A stretch of DNA of 64,000 nt from Nonomuraea pusilla (GCF_900109355.1 NZ_FOBF01000008.1:62001-126000); one strand, 5' to 3'. Positions 15,771-24,394 are shown, counted from the first letter of the stretch. Program-made: numbers and translations. Notes: a model not told the origin generated them from the letters alone.

Positions 15771-16954
15771 TCCTCTGCCTCCCCGCCGCGGCAGAACCGG
15801 GCGAACTCCTTGCTCATGGACCGTGCCTGTTCGTCCACCTCGGGGCCCGAGCCGGTGAGGGGGGTGCCGTGCGTGCCGAAGTAGAGGGGCACGTCCACCA
15901 GGTGGCACGCGCCCAGCTCGACCCCGCCGTGGCTCATGGGCGAGCGGTGCCCGCACACCAGGTGCCGGGCGGGGCCGCGGTGGGCGGCGACGACCTCCTC
16001 GGCGGGACCGGCGAAGATCTCCCGCGTGTCCAGGCCCGGCTGCCCGATGGCGGTGAACAGCCTGGTCTCCTCGGCCGCCGTCGTCACCAGCAGCGGCACC
16101 GGCGCCGCGACGCCCGAACGGATCGCCTGCACGGGGTGGACGGGCAGCAGCTCGCCGTCCACGACGGGCGCGACGGGCAGCAGGCCGCCCACCGGGCCGC
16201 GGGCGCCGGCCGCCGCCGCCTCCGCCGCCAGCAGGTCCGCGAGCGGCGCCGTGCGCGGGTCGCCCGGGATCGCCGCCCGCGCCGCCGCCGTCCAGGCCGC
16301 CGCCTCGTCCCGCGTCATGAAGCCGTACGGGACGGGGCTCATCGCCGCCGCCCTGGCGAACAGGCCGCGCGCGCACGACAGCAGGGCCAGCACGCAGGTG
16401 CCGCCCGCCGAGTGCCCCGCCAGCGTGACGTTCCCTGGGTCGCCGCCGAACGCCGCGACGTTGCCGCGCACCCACTCCAGGGCCGCGATCTGGTCGCGCA
16501 GCGCCAGGTTGGCGGGCACGCCGTCGCCGTACCAGAAGCCGGGCAGGCCGAAGCGGTAGTTCACGGTCACGACGACGAGCCCGTGGTCGCGGGCGAGCGC
16601 CGTGCCGTCGTACATCGCCTGGGCGCCCGAGCCGAACACGAACGCGCCGCCGTGCAGGAACACCAGCACCGGGCGGCGCCCCTCCACGGACGGCGTCCAG
16701 ACGTTCAGGAACAGGCAGTCCTCACGGCCCGACGCCGGGTCGATCTCCAGGCCGGGCACCCACGCCATGCGGCCTGGCCGCTGCGGGGCGGGCGCCCCCG
16801 GCGTCACGGCGTCCCTGACGCCCCGCCACGGCTCGGCGGGCTCCGGCGCGGCGAACCTGCGCGCGGGGACGGCGTAGCGCACCCCCTTGAACGCGGTCAC
16901 CCCGCCGGAGCCGGCGCCCCGCAGCGTGCCCAGAGGCGTGTGCGCGAGCGTCAT
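15767..16954 (-). CDS. Type-B carboxylesterase embedded in the catabolic operon
   Basis: 395-aa alpha/beta hydrolase of the carboxylesterase/pNB esterase family. Oxyanion segment FLHGGAFVFGSG, nucleophile elbow LAGHSAGGTCVLAL, the N-terminal EDCLFLNVWTP motif and a late His in GACHLVDVPLYFG. It is shorter than usual (about 500 aa) in the C-terminal half. It is not part of the known nba-type pathway; its place suggests it frees the ring substrate from an ester or amide, for example an acylated or formylated aminobenzoate. That role is inferred from position only. Confidence 0.88.
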   Translation of the reverse strand: MTLAHTPLGTLRGAGSGGVTAFKGVRYAVPARRFAAPEPAEPWRGVRDAVTPGAPAPQRPGRMAWVPGLEIDPASGREDCLFLNVWTPSVEGRRPVLVFLHGGAFVFGSGAQAMYDGTALARDHGLVVVTVNYRFGLPGFWYGDGVPANLALRDQIAALEWVRGNVAAFGGDPGNVTLAGHSAGGTCVLALLSCARGLFARAAAMSPVPYGFMTRDEAAAWTAAARAAIPGDPRTAPLADLLAAEAAAAGARGPVGGLLPVAPVVDGELLPVHPVQAIRSGVAAPVPLLVTTAAEETRLFTAIGQPGLDTREIFAGPAEEVVAAHRGPARHLVCGHRSPMSHGGVELGACHLVDVPLYFGTHGTPLTGSGPEVDEQARSMSKEFARFCRGGEAEE

Positions 16955-17958
16955 CCCCCGAGCCCCAGGAAGCGGGCGGCGTTGCCGCCGAGGATCGCGG
17001 CCCGGTCCGCGTCGTCCAGCTCGGCGCAGGCCCGGACGACCGAGCCCGGCTCCTGCTCGCCCAGCGGGAACGGGAAGTCGGTGCCGAGCATCACCCGCTC
17101 GGCGCCCATCACCTCGACCAGCAGCCGCAGCGCCCGCGGGTCGAACACCGCCGAGTCCACGTAGAAGCGGTCGGTGTACGCCGACGGCGGCCGCGGCGAG
17201 TCGGCGCGCACGATGTCGCGGTTGTGCCAGGCGTTGTCGGCCCGTCCCAGCAGGTAGGCGAAGCTGCCGCCGCCGTGGCAGAAGCACAGCCGCAGCGACC
17301 CCGGCAGCCGCTCGAACGCGCCCGAGAGCATGAGCGACAGGATGCCGAGATGGGTCTCGGCCGCCATGCCGACCAGCCACGGCAACATGTGACCGCGCAT
17401 GCGGTCGCCGCCGAGCATGTCCCACGGGTGCACCAGCACCGGCATGTCCTCGGCCGCGCAGTGCGCCAGGAACTCGACGATGTCCGGGTCGTCCAGGTTG
17501 CGCGGGCCGACGTGGTTGCCGATGTGCACGCCCCTGTGCCCGGCCGCCCTCGCCTCGGTGACGGCCTTGGCCGCCAGTCCGAGGTCCTGCAGCGGCACCT
17601 GGCACAGCGGCAGCAGCCGCTCGGGGTCCTCCTGGCAGTACGCGAGGACGCGGTCGTTGACCATGGCGCACCAGTCGGCCGCCCTGCCCGCGTCGGCCGC
17701 GTAGCCGAACAGCAGCGGCGTCGAGGACACCGCCTGCACGTCCACGCCGGTGCGGTCCATGGCCTCCAGGCGGGCGCCGGCGTCCCACAGCTCCGGCGTG
17801 ACCGGGCGGTAGTCGTCCTCGCCGCTCATCATCATGCCGTCGCGCAGCCACGGCTCGCCCGCGCCGGCGAGGATCCTGGCCTCGTCCCTGGAGATCCTCG
17901 GGAAGACGTGCGCGTGGACGTCGATCACGGCGCCCGGCGCGCCGGACGGCAGGCTCAC
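16951..17958 (-). CDS. nbaD: 2-amino-3-carboxymuconate-6-semialdehyde decarboxylase
   Basis: 335-aa amidohydrolase-fold zinc enzyme converting ACMS to 2-aminomuconate-6-semialdehyde, competing with spontaneous closure to quinolinate. The metal-binding VIDVHAHVFPRIS (HxH), PVLVHPWDMLGG and LCFCHGGGSFAYLLGR segments match the ACMSD family. The GTG at 17958 overlaps the upstream dioxygenase stop (GTGA). Neighbouring 3-hydroxyanthranilate dioxygenase strongly supports this over other ACMSD-like decarboxylases. Confidence 0.92.
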   Translation of the reverse strand: MSLPSGAPGAVIDVHAHVFPRISRDEARILAGAGEPWLRDGMMMSGEDDYRPVTPELWDAGARLEAMDRTGVDVQAVSSTPLLFGYAADAGRAADWCAMVNDRVLAYCQEDPERLLPLCQVPLQDLGLAAKAVTEARAAGHRGVHIGNHVGPRNLDDPDIVEFLAHCAAEDMPVLVHPWDMLGGDRMRGHMLPWLVGMAAETHLGILSLMLSGAFERLPGSLRLCFCHGGGSFAYLLGRADNAWHNRDIVRADSPRPPSAYTDRFYVDSAVFDPRALRLLVEVMGAERVMLGTDFPFPLGEQEPGSVVRACAELDDADRAAILGGNAARFLGLGG

Positions 17959-18497
17959 TGGACCACCGGCCGCAGATGGTCCGGCCAGTCCTTGCCGGGG
18001 TGCTCGGCGCCGCAGTGGGGGCAGGTGCGGTCGCCCTCGTGGAAGGCGCGGAAGACCGGCGGCAGGTCGTCCACGATCGACTGGAGCTGCACCTCGGCGC
18101 GGTGGACCAGCCGGTGGCAGTTCACGCAGTACCACTCGAAGGCGTCGAGCTCGCCCTGCGGGCGGGCGAACTCGACGACCAGGCCGATCGAGCCGGGCAC
18201 GGGCCGCTGCGGCGAGTGCCTGACGTGCGGCGGCAGCAGGAAGACGTCGCCCTCCCTGATCTGGATGTCCACGGGAGGCTTGCCCTCCTCCTCCATCACC
18301 CGCAGCACCATGCCGCCCTTGAGCTGGTAGAAGAACTCCTCGATCGGGTCGTCGTGGAAGTCGGTGCGCTGGTTCGGCCCGCCCACGACGGTGACCATGA
18401 GGTCGGCGTCCTTCCAGATCTGCGCGTTGCCGACCGGCGGCTTGAGCAGGTCCTGGTGCTCGTCGATCCACTTCTGCAGGTTGAAGGGGGGCATCAT
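17955..18497 (-). CDS. nbaC: 3-hydroxyanthranilate 3,4-dioxygenase
   Basis: 180-aa cupin dioxygenase that opens the ring of 3-hydroxyanthranilate to ACMS. The iron ligands fall in TDFHDDPIEEFFYQL (His and Glu) and LLPPHVRHSPQRP (His). The C-terminal rubredoxin-like metal site of bacterial enzymes is complete (CVNCHRLVH and CPHCGAEHPGKDW). A GGAG-type site precedes the ATG. This gene defines the operon's substrate. Confidence 0.96.
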   Translation of the reverse strand: MMPPFNLQKWIDEHQDLLKPPVGNAQIWKDADLMVTVVGGPNQRTDFHDDPIEEFFYQLKGGMVLRVMEEEGKPPVDIQIREGDVFLLPPHVRHSPQRPVPGSIGLVVEFARPQGELDAFEWYCVNCHRLVHRAEVQLQSIVDDLPPVFRAFHEGDRTCPHCGAEHPGKDWPDHLRPVVQ

Positions 18498-18922
18498 GCG
18501 GGGCTCCTTGGCGGGATGTGGGCGATGCAGGAGATCTCGATCAGCAGGTGCGGGTGCGGGAGCTGGTGCACGGCGACGGTCGTGCGGGCCGGGCCGCTCT
18601 CGTCGAAGTACTCGCCGTAGACCTCGTTGTAACCCCCGAAGTCGTTCATGTTGACCAGGTACGTGGTCACGCTGACCACGTCCCGCAGGTCGCCGCCGGC
18701 GGCGGCGAGCAGGTCGGCGATGTTCTCGATCACCGCCCTGGTCTGGACGCGGATGTCGAGAGTGGTGGTACCCATCTCGTCGGCGCTCGCCCCGGCGAAG
18801 GAGCCGTCGGGGCGGCGGGAGCTCGTGCCCGAGACGAACACGAACTCGCCCGCCCGCCTGACGTGCGGGAACCTGCCACGCGGCCGGGCCTTGCCCTCGA
18901 CCAGCAGCGCGTCGTCACTCAT
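18494..18922 (-). CDS. nbaF: RidA-family 2-aminomuconate deaminase
   Basis: 142-aa YjgF/RidA-fold protein. In the nba and amn pathways such a protein deaminates 2-aminomuconate to 4-oxalocrotonate, releasing ammonium. Signature features are GKARPRGRFPHVRRAGEFVFVSG and the C-terminal TTVAVHQLPHPHLLIEISCIA. Position between the decarboxylase/hydratase genes and the dioxygenase supports the specific role. Both ends overlap neighbours by 4 nt. Confidence 0.9.
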   Translation of the reverse strand: MSDDALLVEGKARPRGRFPHVRRAGEFVFVSGTSSRRPDGSFAGASADEMGTTTLDIRVQTRAVIENIADLLAAAGGDLRDVVSVTTYLVNMNDFGGYNEVYGEYFDESGPARTTVAVHQLPHPHLLIEISCIAHIPPRSPA

Positions 18923-19692
18923 CGGGTGGTCACCTCCACGTGGCCGAGGCCGGCGGCGCTGACGCGGACGTGCGCCCCGGCGGGGAGCGGGACGGCGGCC
19001 GTGGCCGCTCCCGCGAGGACGACCCAGCCGGGCTGCAGCTCGACGCCCGCGGCGGCGGCCAGCCGGGCGGCGGCCGTCAGCGACCGCAGCGGGTCGCCGA
19101 GGACGGCCGCCGACGAGCCGGACGCCACCGGGCGGCCGTCGATCTCCATGACCAGGCCGAGGTTGCCGACGTCGCGCAGCGGACGCCAGGGGCCGTGGCC
19201 GAAGCCGCTGGCCGAGGCGTTGTCCGCGATGACGTCGGCCAGGGTGAAGCTGAAGTCCTCGTAACGCGAGTCGAGCACCTCGTAGCCGACCGCCACGCCG
19301 CCGACCGCCGCGACGGCGTCGGCGGGGCCGCGCACCGGCCGCTCCAGCAGGAACGCGATCTCCGGCTCGATCCGCGGGTGGATGAGCCCGGCCGTGTCCA
19401 GGTGCGACTCGACGAGCATGGCGTCGGTGAGCAGGCCCCAGATGACGTCGTCCACGCCCATCTGCACCATCTTGGCGCGGCTGGTGAAGCCCATCTTGAC
19501 GCCGATGACCCGCTCGCCGCGGGCCAGCCGCCGTTCGATCACCGCCCGCTGCACCTCGTACGCGGCGGGCACGTCGAGGTCGGCCGCGTCGGTGAGGCGG
19601 GGGACGGCGCGCCCCGCCAGCGCGGCGTCGTCCAGGATCTCCGCGAGCCCGTTCACCGGGCCTCCTTCCAGGGTCTCCGCGAGCGCGTTCAC
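18919..19692 (-). CDS. 4-oxalocrotonate decarboxylase / vinylpyruvate hydratase family protein 1
   Basis: 257 aa from GTG 19692 (or 245 aa from GTG 19656) of the FAH-like hydratase/decarboxylase superfamily. Family motifs: VIGVKMGFTSRAKMVQMG, IEPEIAFLLERP and VLDSRYEDFSFTLADVIADNASAS. Members either decarboxylate 4-oxalocrotonate or hydrate 2-hydroxypenta-2,4-dienoate; the operon needs both and has two paralogues. The EDFSFTLADVIADNASAS segment looks more decarboxylase-like, an educated guess. The start region is tandemly duplicated: two equally good GGAGG-GTG signals lie 36 nt apart in frame, and the outer one gives the 4-nt overlap typical of this operon. Confidence 0.88.
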   Translation of the reverse strand: MNALAETLEGGPVNGLAEILDDAALAGRAVPRLTDAADLDVPAAYEVQRAVIERRLARGERVIGVKMGFTSRAKMVQMGVDDVIWGLLTDAMLVESHLDTAGLIHPRIEPEIAFLLERPVRGPADAVAAVGGVAVGYEVLDSRYEDFSFTLADVIADNASASGFGHGPWRPLRDVGNLGLVMEIDGRPVASGSSAAVLGDPLRSLTAAARLAAAAGVELQPGWVVLAGAATAAVPLPAGAHVRVSAAGLGHVEVTTR

Positions 19693-19727
19693 CGGGCCTC
19701 CTCCTGCTCGGAACCGGCCTGGACGAA
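19656..19727 (-). repeat. 36-bp tandem duplication of ribosome-binding site and start codon
   Basis: Two head-to-tail copies of about 36 bp each hold GGAGGCCCGGTGAACG followed by CTCGCGGAGA-CCTGGA. The copies differ at only a few positions (NALAETLE versus NGLAEILD in the protein). The inner unit runs about 19632-19667, so exact repeat edges are approximate. Confidence 0.75.
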
Positions 19728-20504
19728 GGCGACGCGGACGTCGCCGAGCCCGTCGATACGGGCCTCCAGCACGTCGCCGGGCGCGACGGGCACGACCGGG
19801 CCGAGCGCGCCGGTCAGCACGGTGTCGCCCGCCCGCAGCGGGCTGCCGAGCGCGGCCAGCGTGTCGGCCAGCCACACCGCGGCGTGCAGCGGGTGGCCCA
19901 GGCAGGCGGTGCCGACGCCGGTCGAGACCTGCTCGCCGCGCCGCTCGATCACCATGCCGGCCAGGCGCAGGTCCACGTCGCGCAGCGGCACCGGGCGGGT
20001 GCCGAGCACGTACAGGCCGGACGAGGCGTTGTCGGCGACGGTGTCGGCCAGGGTGATGTCCCAGTCGCGGATGCGGCTGCCGACCACCTCGATCGCGGGC
20101 AGCGCGAACGCGGTGGCGTGGATGACGTCGGCGACGGTGTGCCGCTCGTGCGGCAGGTCGCGCTCCAGCACGAGCGCCACCTCGGCCTCCACGCGGGGCT
20201 GGAGCACCGCGCCTGCGGGGATCTCCTCGCCGTCGGGCACCGCCATGTCGGCGAACAGCGCGCCGAAGTCGGGCGAGCCGACGCCGAGCTGCCGCTGCAC
20301 CGCCCTGCTGGTCAGGCCGATCTTGCGGCCGGCCAGGCGCCTGCCGCCGGCCAGCCACCGCTCGGTGAGCAGGCTCTGCACGGCGTACGCGGCCTCGACG
20401 CCGTCGACCAGGTCGCGGACCGGCTCGCACGGGCGGCCGGACGCGTACGCCTCCAGCAGCCGCGCCGCGGCGGCCTCATGGTTGTCTGTCACCGCAGTCC
20501 TCAT
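19689..20504 (-). CDS. 2-keto-4-pentenoate hydratase / oxalocrotonate decarboxylase family protein 2
   Basis: 271-aa paralogue of the next gene. Family motifs: LAGRKIGLTSRAVQRQLGV, VEAEVALVLERDLP and VVGSRIRDWDITLADTVADNASS. The DWDITLADTVADNASSG segment is common in vinylpyruvate hydratases (MhpD/DmpE), so this is the likelier hydratase producing 4-hydroxy-2-oxovalerate. The ATG at 20504 overlaps the aldehyde dehydrogenase stop by 4 nt. Hydratase and decarboxylase of meta-cleavage pathways usually form one complex, which the gene pairing fits. Confidence 0.88.
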   Translation of the reverse strand: MRTAVTDNHEAAAARLLEAYASGRPCEPVRDLVDGVEAAYAVQSLLTERWLAGGRRLAGRKIGLTSRAVQRQLGVGSPDFGALFADMAVPDGEEIPAGAVLQPRVEAEVALVLERDLPHERHTVADVIHATAFALPAIEVVGSRIRDWDITLADTVADNASSGLYVLGTRPVPLRDVDLRLAGMVIERRGEQVSTGVGTACLGHPLHAAVWLADTLAALGSPLRAGDTVLTGALGPVVPVAPGDVLEARIDGLGDVRVAFVQAGSEQEEAR

Positions 20505-21934
20505 ATCTTGACGCACACGTTGACGGGCTCGGAGAAGAAGTCGAGCGAGTACTCGCCGCCCTCGCGCCCGATGCCGGAGGCCTTCACGCCGCCGAAGGGG
20601 GTGCGCAGGTCGCGCAGGTTCCAGCAGTTCACCCAGACGATGCCGGCCTCGATCCTGGGCGCCACCCGGTGGGCGCGCGACAGGTCCGTGGTCCACACCG
20701 TCGCGGCCAGCCCGTACGGGCTGTCGTTGGCGAGCCGGACGGCCTCGTCCTCGTCGTCGAACGGCGCGACGTGGCAGATCGGGCCGAAGACCTCCTCGCG
20801 GACGGTCCGCGCGGTCTGCGGCAGGCCGGCGACGACGGTGGGTTCGACGTAGTAGCCGCCGTCGCGGGCGTCGCCGAAGACCGGGACGCCGCCGCCCGCC
20901 AGCACCGTCGCGCCCTCCTCGACGGCGAGCCGGTAGTAGGACAGCACCTTGTCGCGGTGCTCCGCCGAGATCATCGGCCCGTAGTCGCGCAGGCCGCGCG
21001 CCCGCTCGGCCAGCGCCTCGACGAACGCGTCGTAGACGGGGCGCTGCACGTAGACGCGCTCGGTGCACAGGCAGATCTGGCCGGAGTGGGTGAAGCTCGA
21101 CCGCAGGGTGCCCTCGACGGCCTCCTCCAGGTCGGCGTCCTCGAAGACCAGCGCCGGGTTCTTGCCGCCCAGCTCGAACGAGACCGGGGTGACGTGGGCG
21201 GCGGCGTTGCGCATGATGGCGCTGCCGGTGGCGGAGGCGCCGGTGAAGGCGATCGCGTCCACGCCGGGGTGCGCCGTCAGGTGCTCGCCCGCCGCGTTCG
21301 CGCCGTGCCCGTGGACGAGGTTGAACGCGCCCGCGGGCAGCCCCGCGGCGTCGATCACCTCGGCCAGCAGGGTCGCGGTCGAAGGGGTCTCCTCCGACGG
21401 CTTGGCGACGACGGCGTTGCCCGCGGCCAGGGCGGGCGCGACCTTCCAGGTGAGCAGCAGCAGCGGCAGGTTCCACGGCGAGATGACGGCCACGACGCCG
21501 AGCGGGCGGCGGACGGTGTAGTTGAGCGCCCGGCCGCTGCCGCTCCACCCGGGGACGGTCGTGGGGTAGGCGCGCTCGGGACGGCCGTAGGCGAGGTCGG
21601 CGTAGGAGCGGAAGTTGCCGATGGCCCGCGGGATGTCCACGGTGGCCGCCAGGTCGCGCGGCTTGCCGGTGTCGGCGACCTCGGCGGCGACGAACTCGTC
21701 GAACCTGGCCTCGATGCCGTCGGCGATGCGCCGCAGGTAGGCGCAGCGCTCCTCGACGCTCGTCCGGCCCCAGGGGCCCTCGACCGCGGCCCTCGCGGCG
21801 CGCACCGCCTCGTCCACGGTCTCGCGCGAGGCCTCGGGCACGGTGCCGATCTCGCGGCCGTCGACGGGCGAACGTAGCGGGAATGCCGTCCCCGCCGCCG
21901 TGAAGGCGCCGTTGACGTAGTGGGCGGGCTTCAT
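20501..21934 (-). CDS. nbaE: 2-aminomuconate/2-hydroxymuconate semialdehyde dehydrogenase
   Basis: 477-aa NAD+-dependent aldehyde dehydrogenase and first gene of the minus-strand operon. Glu in VSFELGGKNPALVFEDAD and nucleophilic Cys in SFTHSGQICLCTERVYVQ; the IGREGGEYSLDFFSEPVNVCVKI C-terminus is typical of the DmpC/AmnC muconic-semialdehyde group. ATG 21934 gives MKPAHYVNGAF; an ATG 9 nt upstream (21943) is also possible, and neither has a strong ribosome-binding site. Transcription likely starts in the dyad-rich gap shared with the transporter. Confidence 0.93.
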   Translation of the reverse strand: MKPAHYVNGAFTAAGTAFPLRSPVDGREIGTVPEASRETVDEAVRAARAAVEGPWGRTSVEERCAYLRRIADGIEARFDEFVAAEVADTGKPRDLAATVDIPRAIGNFRSYADLAYGRPERAYPTTVPGWSGSGRALNYTVRRPLGVVAVISPWNLPLLLLTWKVAPALAAGNAVVAKPSEETPSTATLLAEVIDAAGLPAGAFNLVHGHGANAAGEHLTAHPGVDAIAFTGASATGSAIMRNAAAHVTPVSFELGGKNPALVFEDADLEEAVEGTLRSSFTHSGQICLCTERVYVQRPVYDAFVEALAERARGLRDYGPMISAEHRDKVLSYYRLAVEEGATVLAGGGVPVFGDARDGGYYVEPTVVAGLPQTARTVREEVFGPICHVAPFDDEDEAVRLANDSPYGLAATVWTTDLSRAHRVAPRIEAGIVWVNCWNLRDLRTPFGGVKASGIGREGGEYSLDFFSEPVNVCVKI

Positions 21935-21970
21935 GGCCGCCATTCTGCTGACGATCAGGGATAACAGTCC

Positions 21971-22046
21971 AATACCGGCTTGCAGCTCAGCTATACATAT
22001 CTCGTCATATATCCGTCGTGGTATAGCTGCCGCGCATATCGGTATT
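21971..22046. promoter_or_regulatory. 76-bp nested dyad in the divergent catabolic promoter region
   Basis: Three sets of arms share one centre (22008/22009): AATACCG (21971-21977) with CGGTATT (22040-22046); TGC with GCA further in; and CAGCTATAC (21988-21996) with GTATAGCTG (22021-22029). The region is AT-rich against its surroundings and lies between the divergent dehydrogenase and transporter genes. A LysR tetramer, encoded just beyond the transporter, is the natural candidate to bind such a long interrupted dyad. Confidence 0.7.
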
Positions 22047-22104
22047 CGCCCTGGCATACCACCTGCGTGCATCCTCATCCCTACCCCCATCGGAAGGCAC
22101 AGGT

Positions 22105-23418
22105 GTGATGGACACAGACCGCCGCCAGGCCGCCCGCCGCGTCTCGCGGGCCGCCTTCATCGGCACCGCCATCGAGTGGTACGACTTCTTCCTGTACGGC
22201 ACGGCAGCCGCCCTGGTGTTCAACAAGCAGTTCTTCCCGGCCATGGACCCCGTCGCGGGCTCCATCGCCTCCTTCGGCACCATGACCGTCGGCTTCCTCG
22301 CCCGCCCGCTCGGCGGCATCGTCTTCGGCCACTTCGGCGACAGGATCGGACGGCGCAACACGCTCGTCGCCTCGCTGCTCATCATGGGGATCGGCACCAC
22401 CCTCATCGGCGTGCTCCCCACGTACTCCAGCATCGGCGTGTGGGCCGCCGTCCTCCTCGTGGTGATGCGCATCGCCCAGGGCATCGGGCTCGGCGGCGAA
22501 CTCGGCGGCGCCGTCGTCCTCACCATGGAGCACGCGCCCAAGGGCCGGCGCGGCCTGTTCGGCGCCTTCCCCATGATGGGCACCCCCGCCGGCATGCTGT
22601 GCGCCAACGCCGTCTTCCTCGGCACGTCCTCGCTGCTCGGCGAGCAGGCGTTCATGGCCTGGGGCTGGCGTGTGCCGTTCCTGCTCAGCATCGTGCTGGT
22701 GGCCGTGGGCCTCTACCTGCGGCTGCGCATCGAGGAGAGCCCCGACTACGCCGACCTGGTGGAGCGCCGCAAGCCGGTCAAGCTGCCCATCGCGGTCGTG
22801 CTGCGCGACCACTGGCGCGAGGTGCTGCACACCATCGGCGTCATCATCGGCAACAGCGCGCTCGCCTACATCTTCATGGTCTACATCCTCGGGTACGGCC
22901 AGTCCGCCGCCGGCCTCTCGCGTACGTTCCTGCTGACCTGCGTCATCGGCGGCGCCGCCGTCTGGCTGGTCACCGCGCCGCTGTGGGCCCACCTCGGCGA
23001 CAAGGCCGGGCTGCGCGCCGTGTTCACCTGGGGCTCGGTGGTGCTCCTCGCCGGCGCGCTCGCCATCCTGCCGGTCATCAACACCGGCAACACCACGCTC
23101 ATCGCCATGTTCATGCTGGTCATGGGCGCCGTGCTGGCCATGACGCACGCGCCGCAGGGCACTCTGACGGCGAGCTTCTTCCCTGTCGCGATCCGGTACT
23201 CGGGCACGTCGGTGGCGTACCAGCTGGCCTCGCTGCTCGGCGGCGGCATCACGCCGCTGGTGGCGGCGTCGCTGTTCGCCTCGTCAGGGACGTCCCTGTC
23301 GATCACCGCGTACCTGGCGGTGGTGACGTTCATCAGCCTGGTCGCGGCGCTGGTGATCCCGCGCAACGACGCGGAGCGGCTGGGGGACCAGCCGGTGACC
23401 GCCGATATAGCCAAGTAA
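22105..23418 (+). CDS. MHS-family MFS importer for the catabolic substrate
   Basis: 437-aa, 12-helix major-facilitator protein of the metabolite:H+ symporter group (as ShiA, ProP, PcaT). N-terminal FIGTAIEWYDFFLYGTAAALVF and GHFGDRIGRRNTL are the group signatures. Starts at GTG 22105 or ATG 22108 behind GGAAGG. Divergent from the 3-hydroxyanthranilate operon and followed by its LysR gene, so it probably imports an aminobenzoate-type acid. Confidence 0.92.
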   Translation: MMDTDRRQAARRVSRAAFIGTAIEWYDFFLYGTAAALVFNKQFFPAMDPVAGSIASFGTMTVGFLARPLGGIVFGHFGDRIGRRNTLVASLLIMGIGTTLIGVLPTYSSIGVWAAVLLVVMRIAQGIGLGGELGGAVVLTMEHAPKGRRGLFGAFPMMGTPAGMLCANAVFLGTSSLLGEQAFMAWGWRVPFLLSIVLVAVGLYLRLRIEESPDYADLVERRKPVKLPIAVVLRDHWREVLHTIGVIIGNSALAYIFMVYILGYGQSAAGLSRTFLLTCVIGGAAVWLVTAPLWAHLGDKAGLRAVFTWGSVVLLAGALAILPVINTGNTTLIAMFMLVMGAVLAMTHAPQGTLTASFFPVAIRYSGTSVAYQLASLLGGGITPLVAASLFASSGTSLSITAYLAVVTFISLVAALVIPRNDAERLGDQPVTADIAK

Positions 23419-23449
23419 GCCCGGATTTATCGGCTCATATACTGCTTTG

Positions 23450-24394
23450 GTGATATCGCGTCCGCTGGACCTGCTGAGCGGCCGGCTCAAGCTCAGGCAC
23501 CTCGTGCTCGTCACCGCCATCGCCGAGCAGGGCAGCGTCCTGCGCGCCGCCGAGCATCTCCACCTGGCGCAGCCCGCCGTCACCCGCGGGCTGCGGGAGG
23601 TCGAGCAGATCCTCGGCGTGGAGCTGTTCACGCGCGGGCCCCGCGGTGTCACCCCCACCCTGTTCGGCGAGGCGTTCATCGACCACGCCCGCGCCGTCCA
23701 GGCCGAACTGCGCAGGGCCGGCGAGCGCATCGCCGGCCTGGCCGACGGCGAGGCCGGCACCGTCACCGTCGGCACCCTCCTCGCCGCCACGAACGTGCTG
23801 CTCCCCCGCTCCATCGCCGCGCTCAAGGCCGACAGGCCCGGCATCACCGTGATCGTCAGGGAGGGGACGTTCGACTCGCTCGTGCCCCGCCTCGTCGACG
23901 GCGACACCGACCTCATCCTCGGCCGGCTCAACCCCATCGAGGACCGCACCGGGCTGCGCCAGATGCCCCTCTACAACGAGCCGGTGCTGCTCGTGGCCCG
24001 CGCAGGACACCCCGCCGAGCAGGTACGCGCGCTCTCCGGCCTCCTCGGCTACCCCTGGATACTCCCGCTGGAACAGACCTCGCTGCGCCAGGAACTGGAA
24101 CAGGTCTTCCACAAGGAGGGGCTGCCGCTGCCGGACGACCGCGTCGAGTGCACCTCCATGCTGACGATCCGCTCGCTGCTCCTCGAGACCGACATGATCG
24201 CCGCGCTGCCCGCGCTGTTCGTCAGGACCGACACCCGCCTGGCCGAACTGCCGGTGCCGCTGCCGTCGGTACGCCGCTCCGTCGGCGTCACCCTGCCCGC
24301 CGGCCGCGCGCTCACGCCCGCCGGCAAGGCCATGCTGACCCACCTGCAGCAGCAGGCGGAACGCCTCCAGCCCGAACTCCCCGCCCAGCGCTGA
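23450..24394 (+). CDS. LysR-family regulator of the aromatic operon
   Basis: 314 aa with an N-terminal winged helix (LRAAEHLHLAQPAVTRGLREVEQILGVELFTRGPRGV) and a LysR substrate-binding domain. Start is GTG 23450 or the TTG one codon earlier; no strong ribosome-binding site. It lies 31 nt after the transporter, which places it on the same strand rather than divergent from its target. The likely co-inducer is 3-hydroxyanthranilate or a product. Confidence 0.92.
   Translation: MISRPLDLLSGRLKLRHLVLVTAIAEQGSVLRAAEHLHLAQPAVTRGLREVEQILGVELFTRGPRGVTPTLFGEAFIDHARAVQAELRRAGERIAGLADGEAGTVTVGTLLAATNVLLPRSIAALKADRPGITVIVREGTFDSLVPRLVDGDTDLILGRLNPIEDRTGLRQMPLYNEPVLLVARAGHPAEQVRALSGLLGYPWILPLEQTSLRQELEQVFHKEGLPLPDDRVECTSMLTIRSLLLETDMIAALPALFVRTDTRLAELPVPLPSVRRSVGVTLPAGRALTPAGKAMLTHLQQQAERLQPELPAQR

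Noticed and set aside
23401..23434. Inverted repeat GCCGATA...TATCGGC as a terminator between transporter and LysR gene
   Set aside because: Seven-bp arms with a 20-nt loop are too weak to call; could equally be a regulator site or chance.
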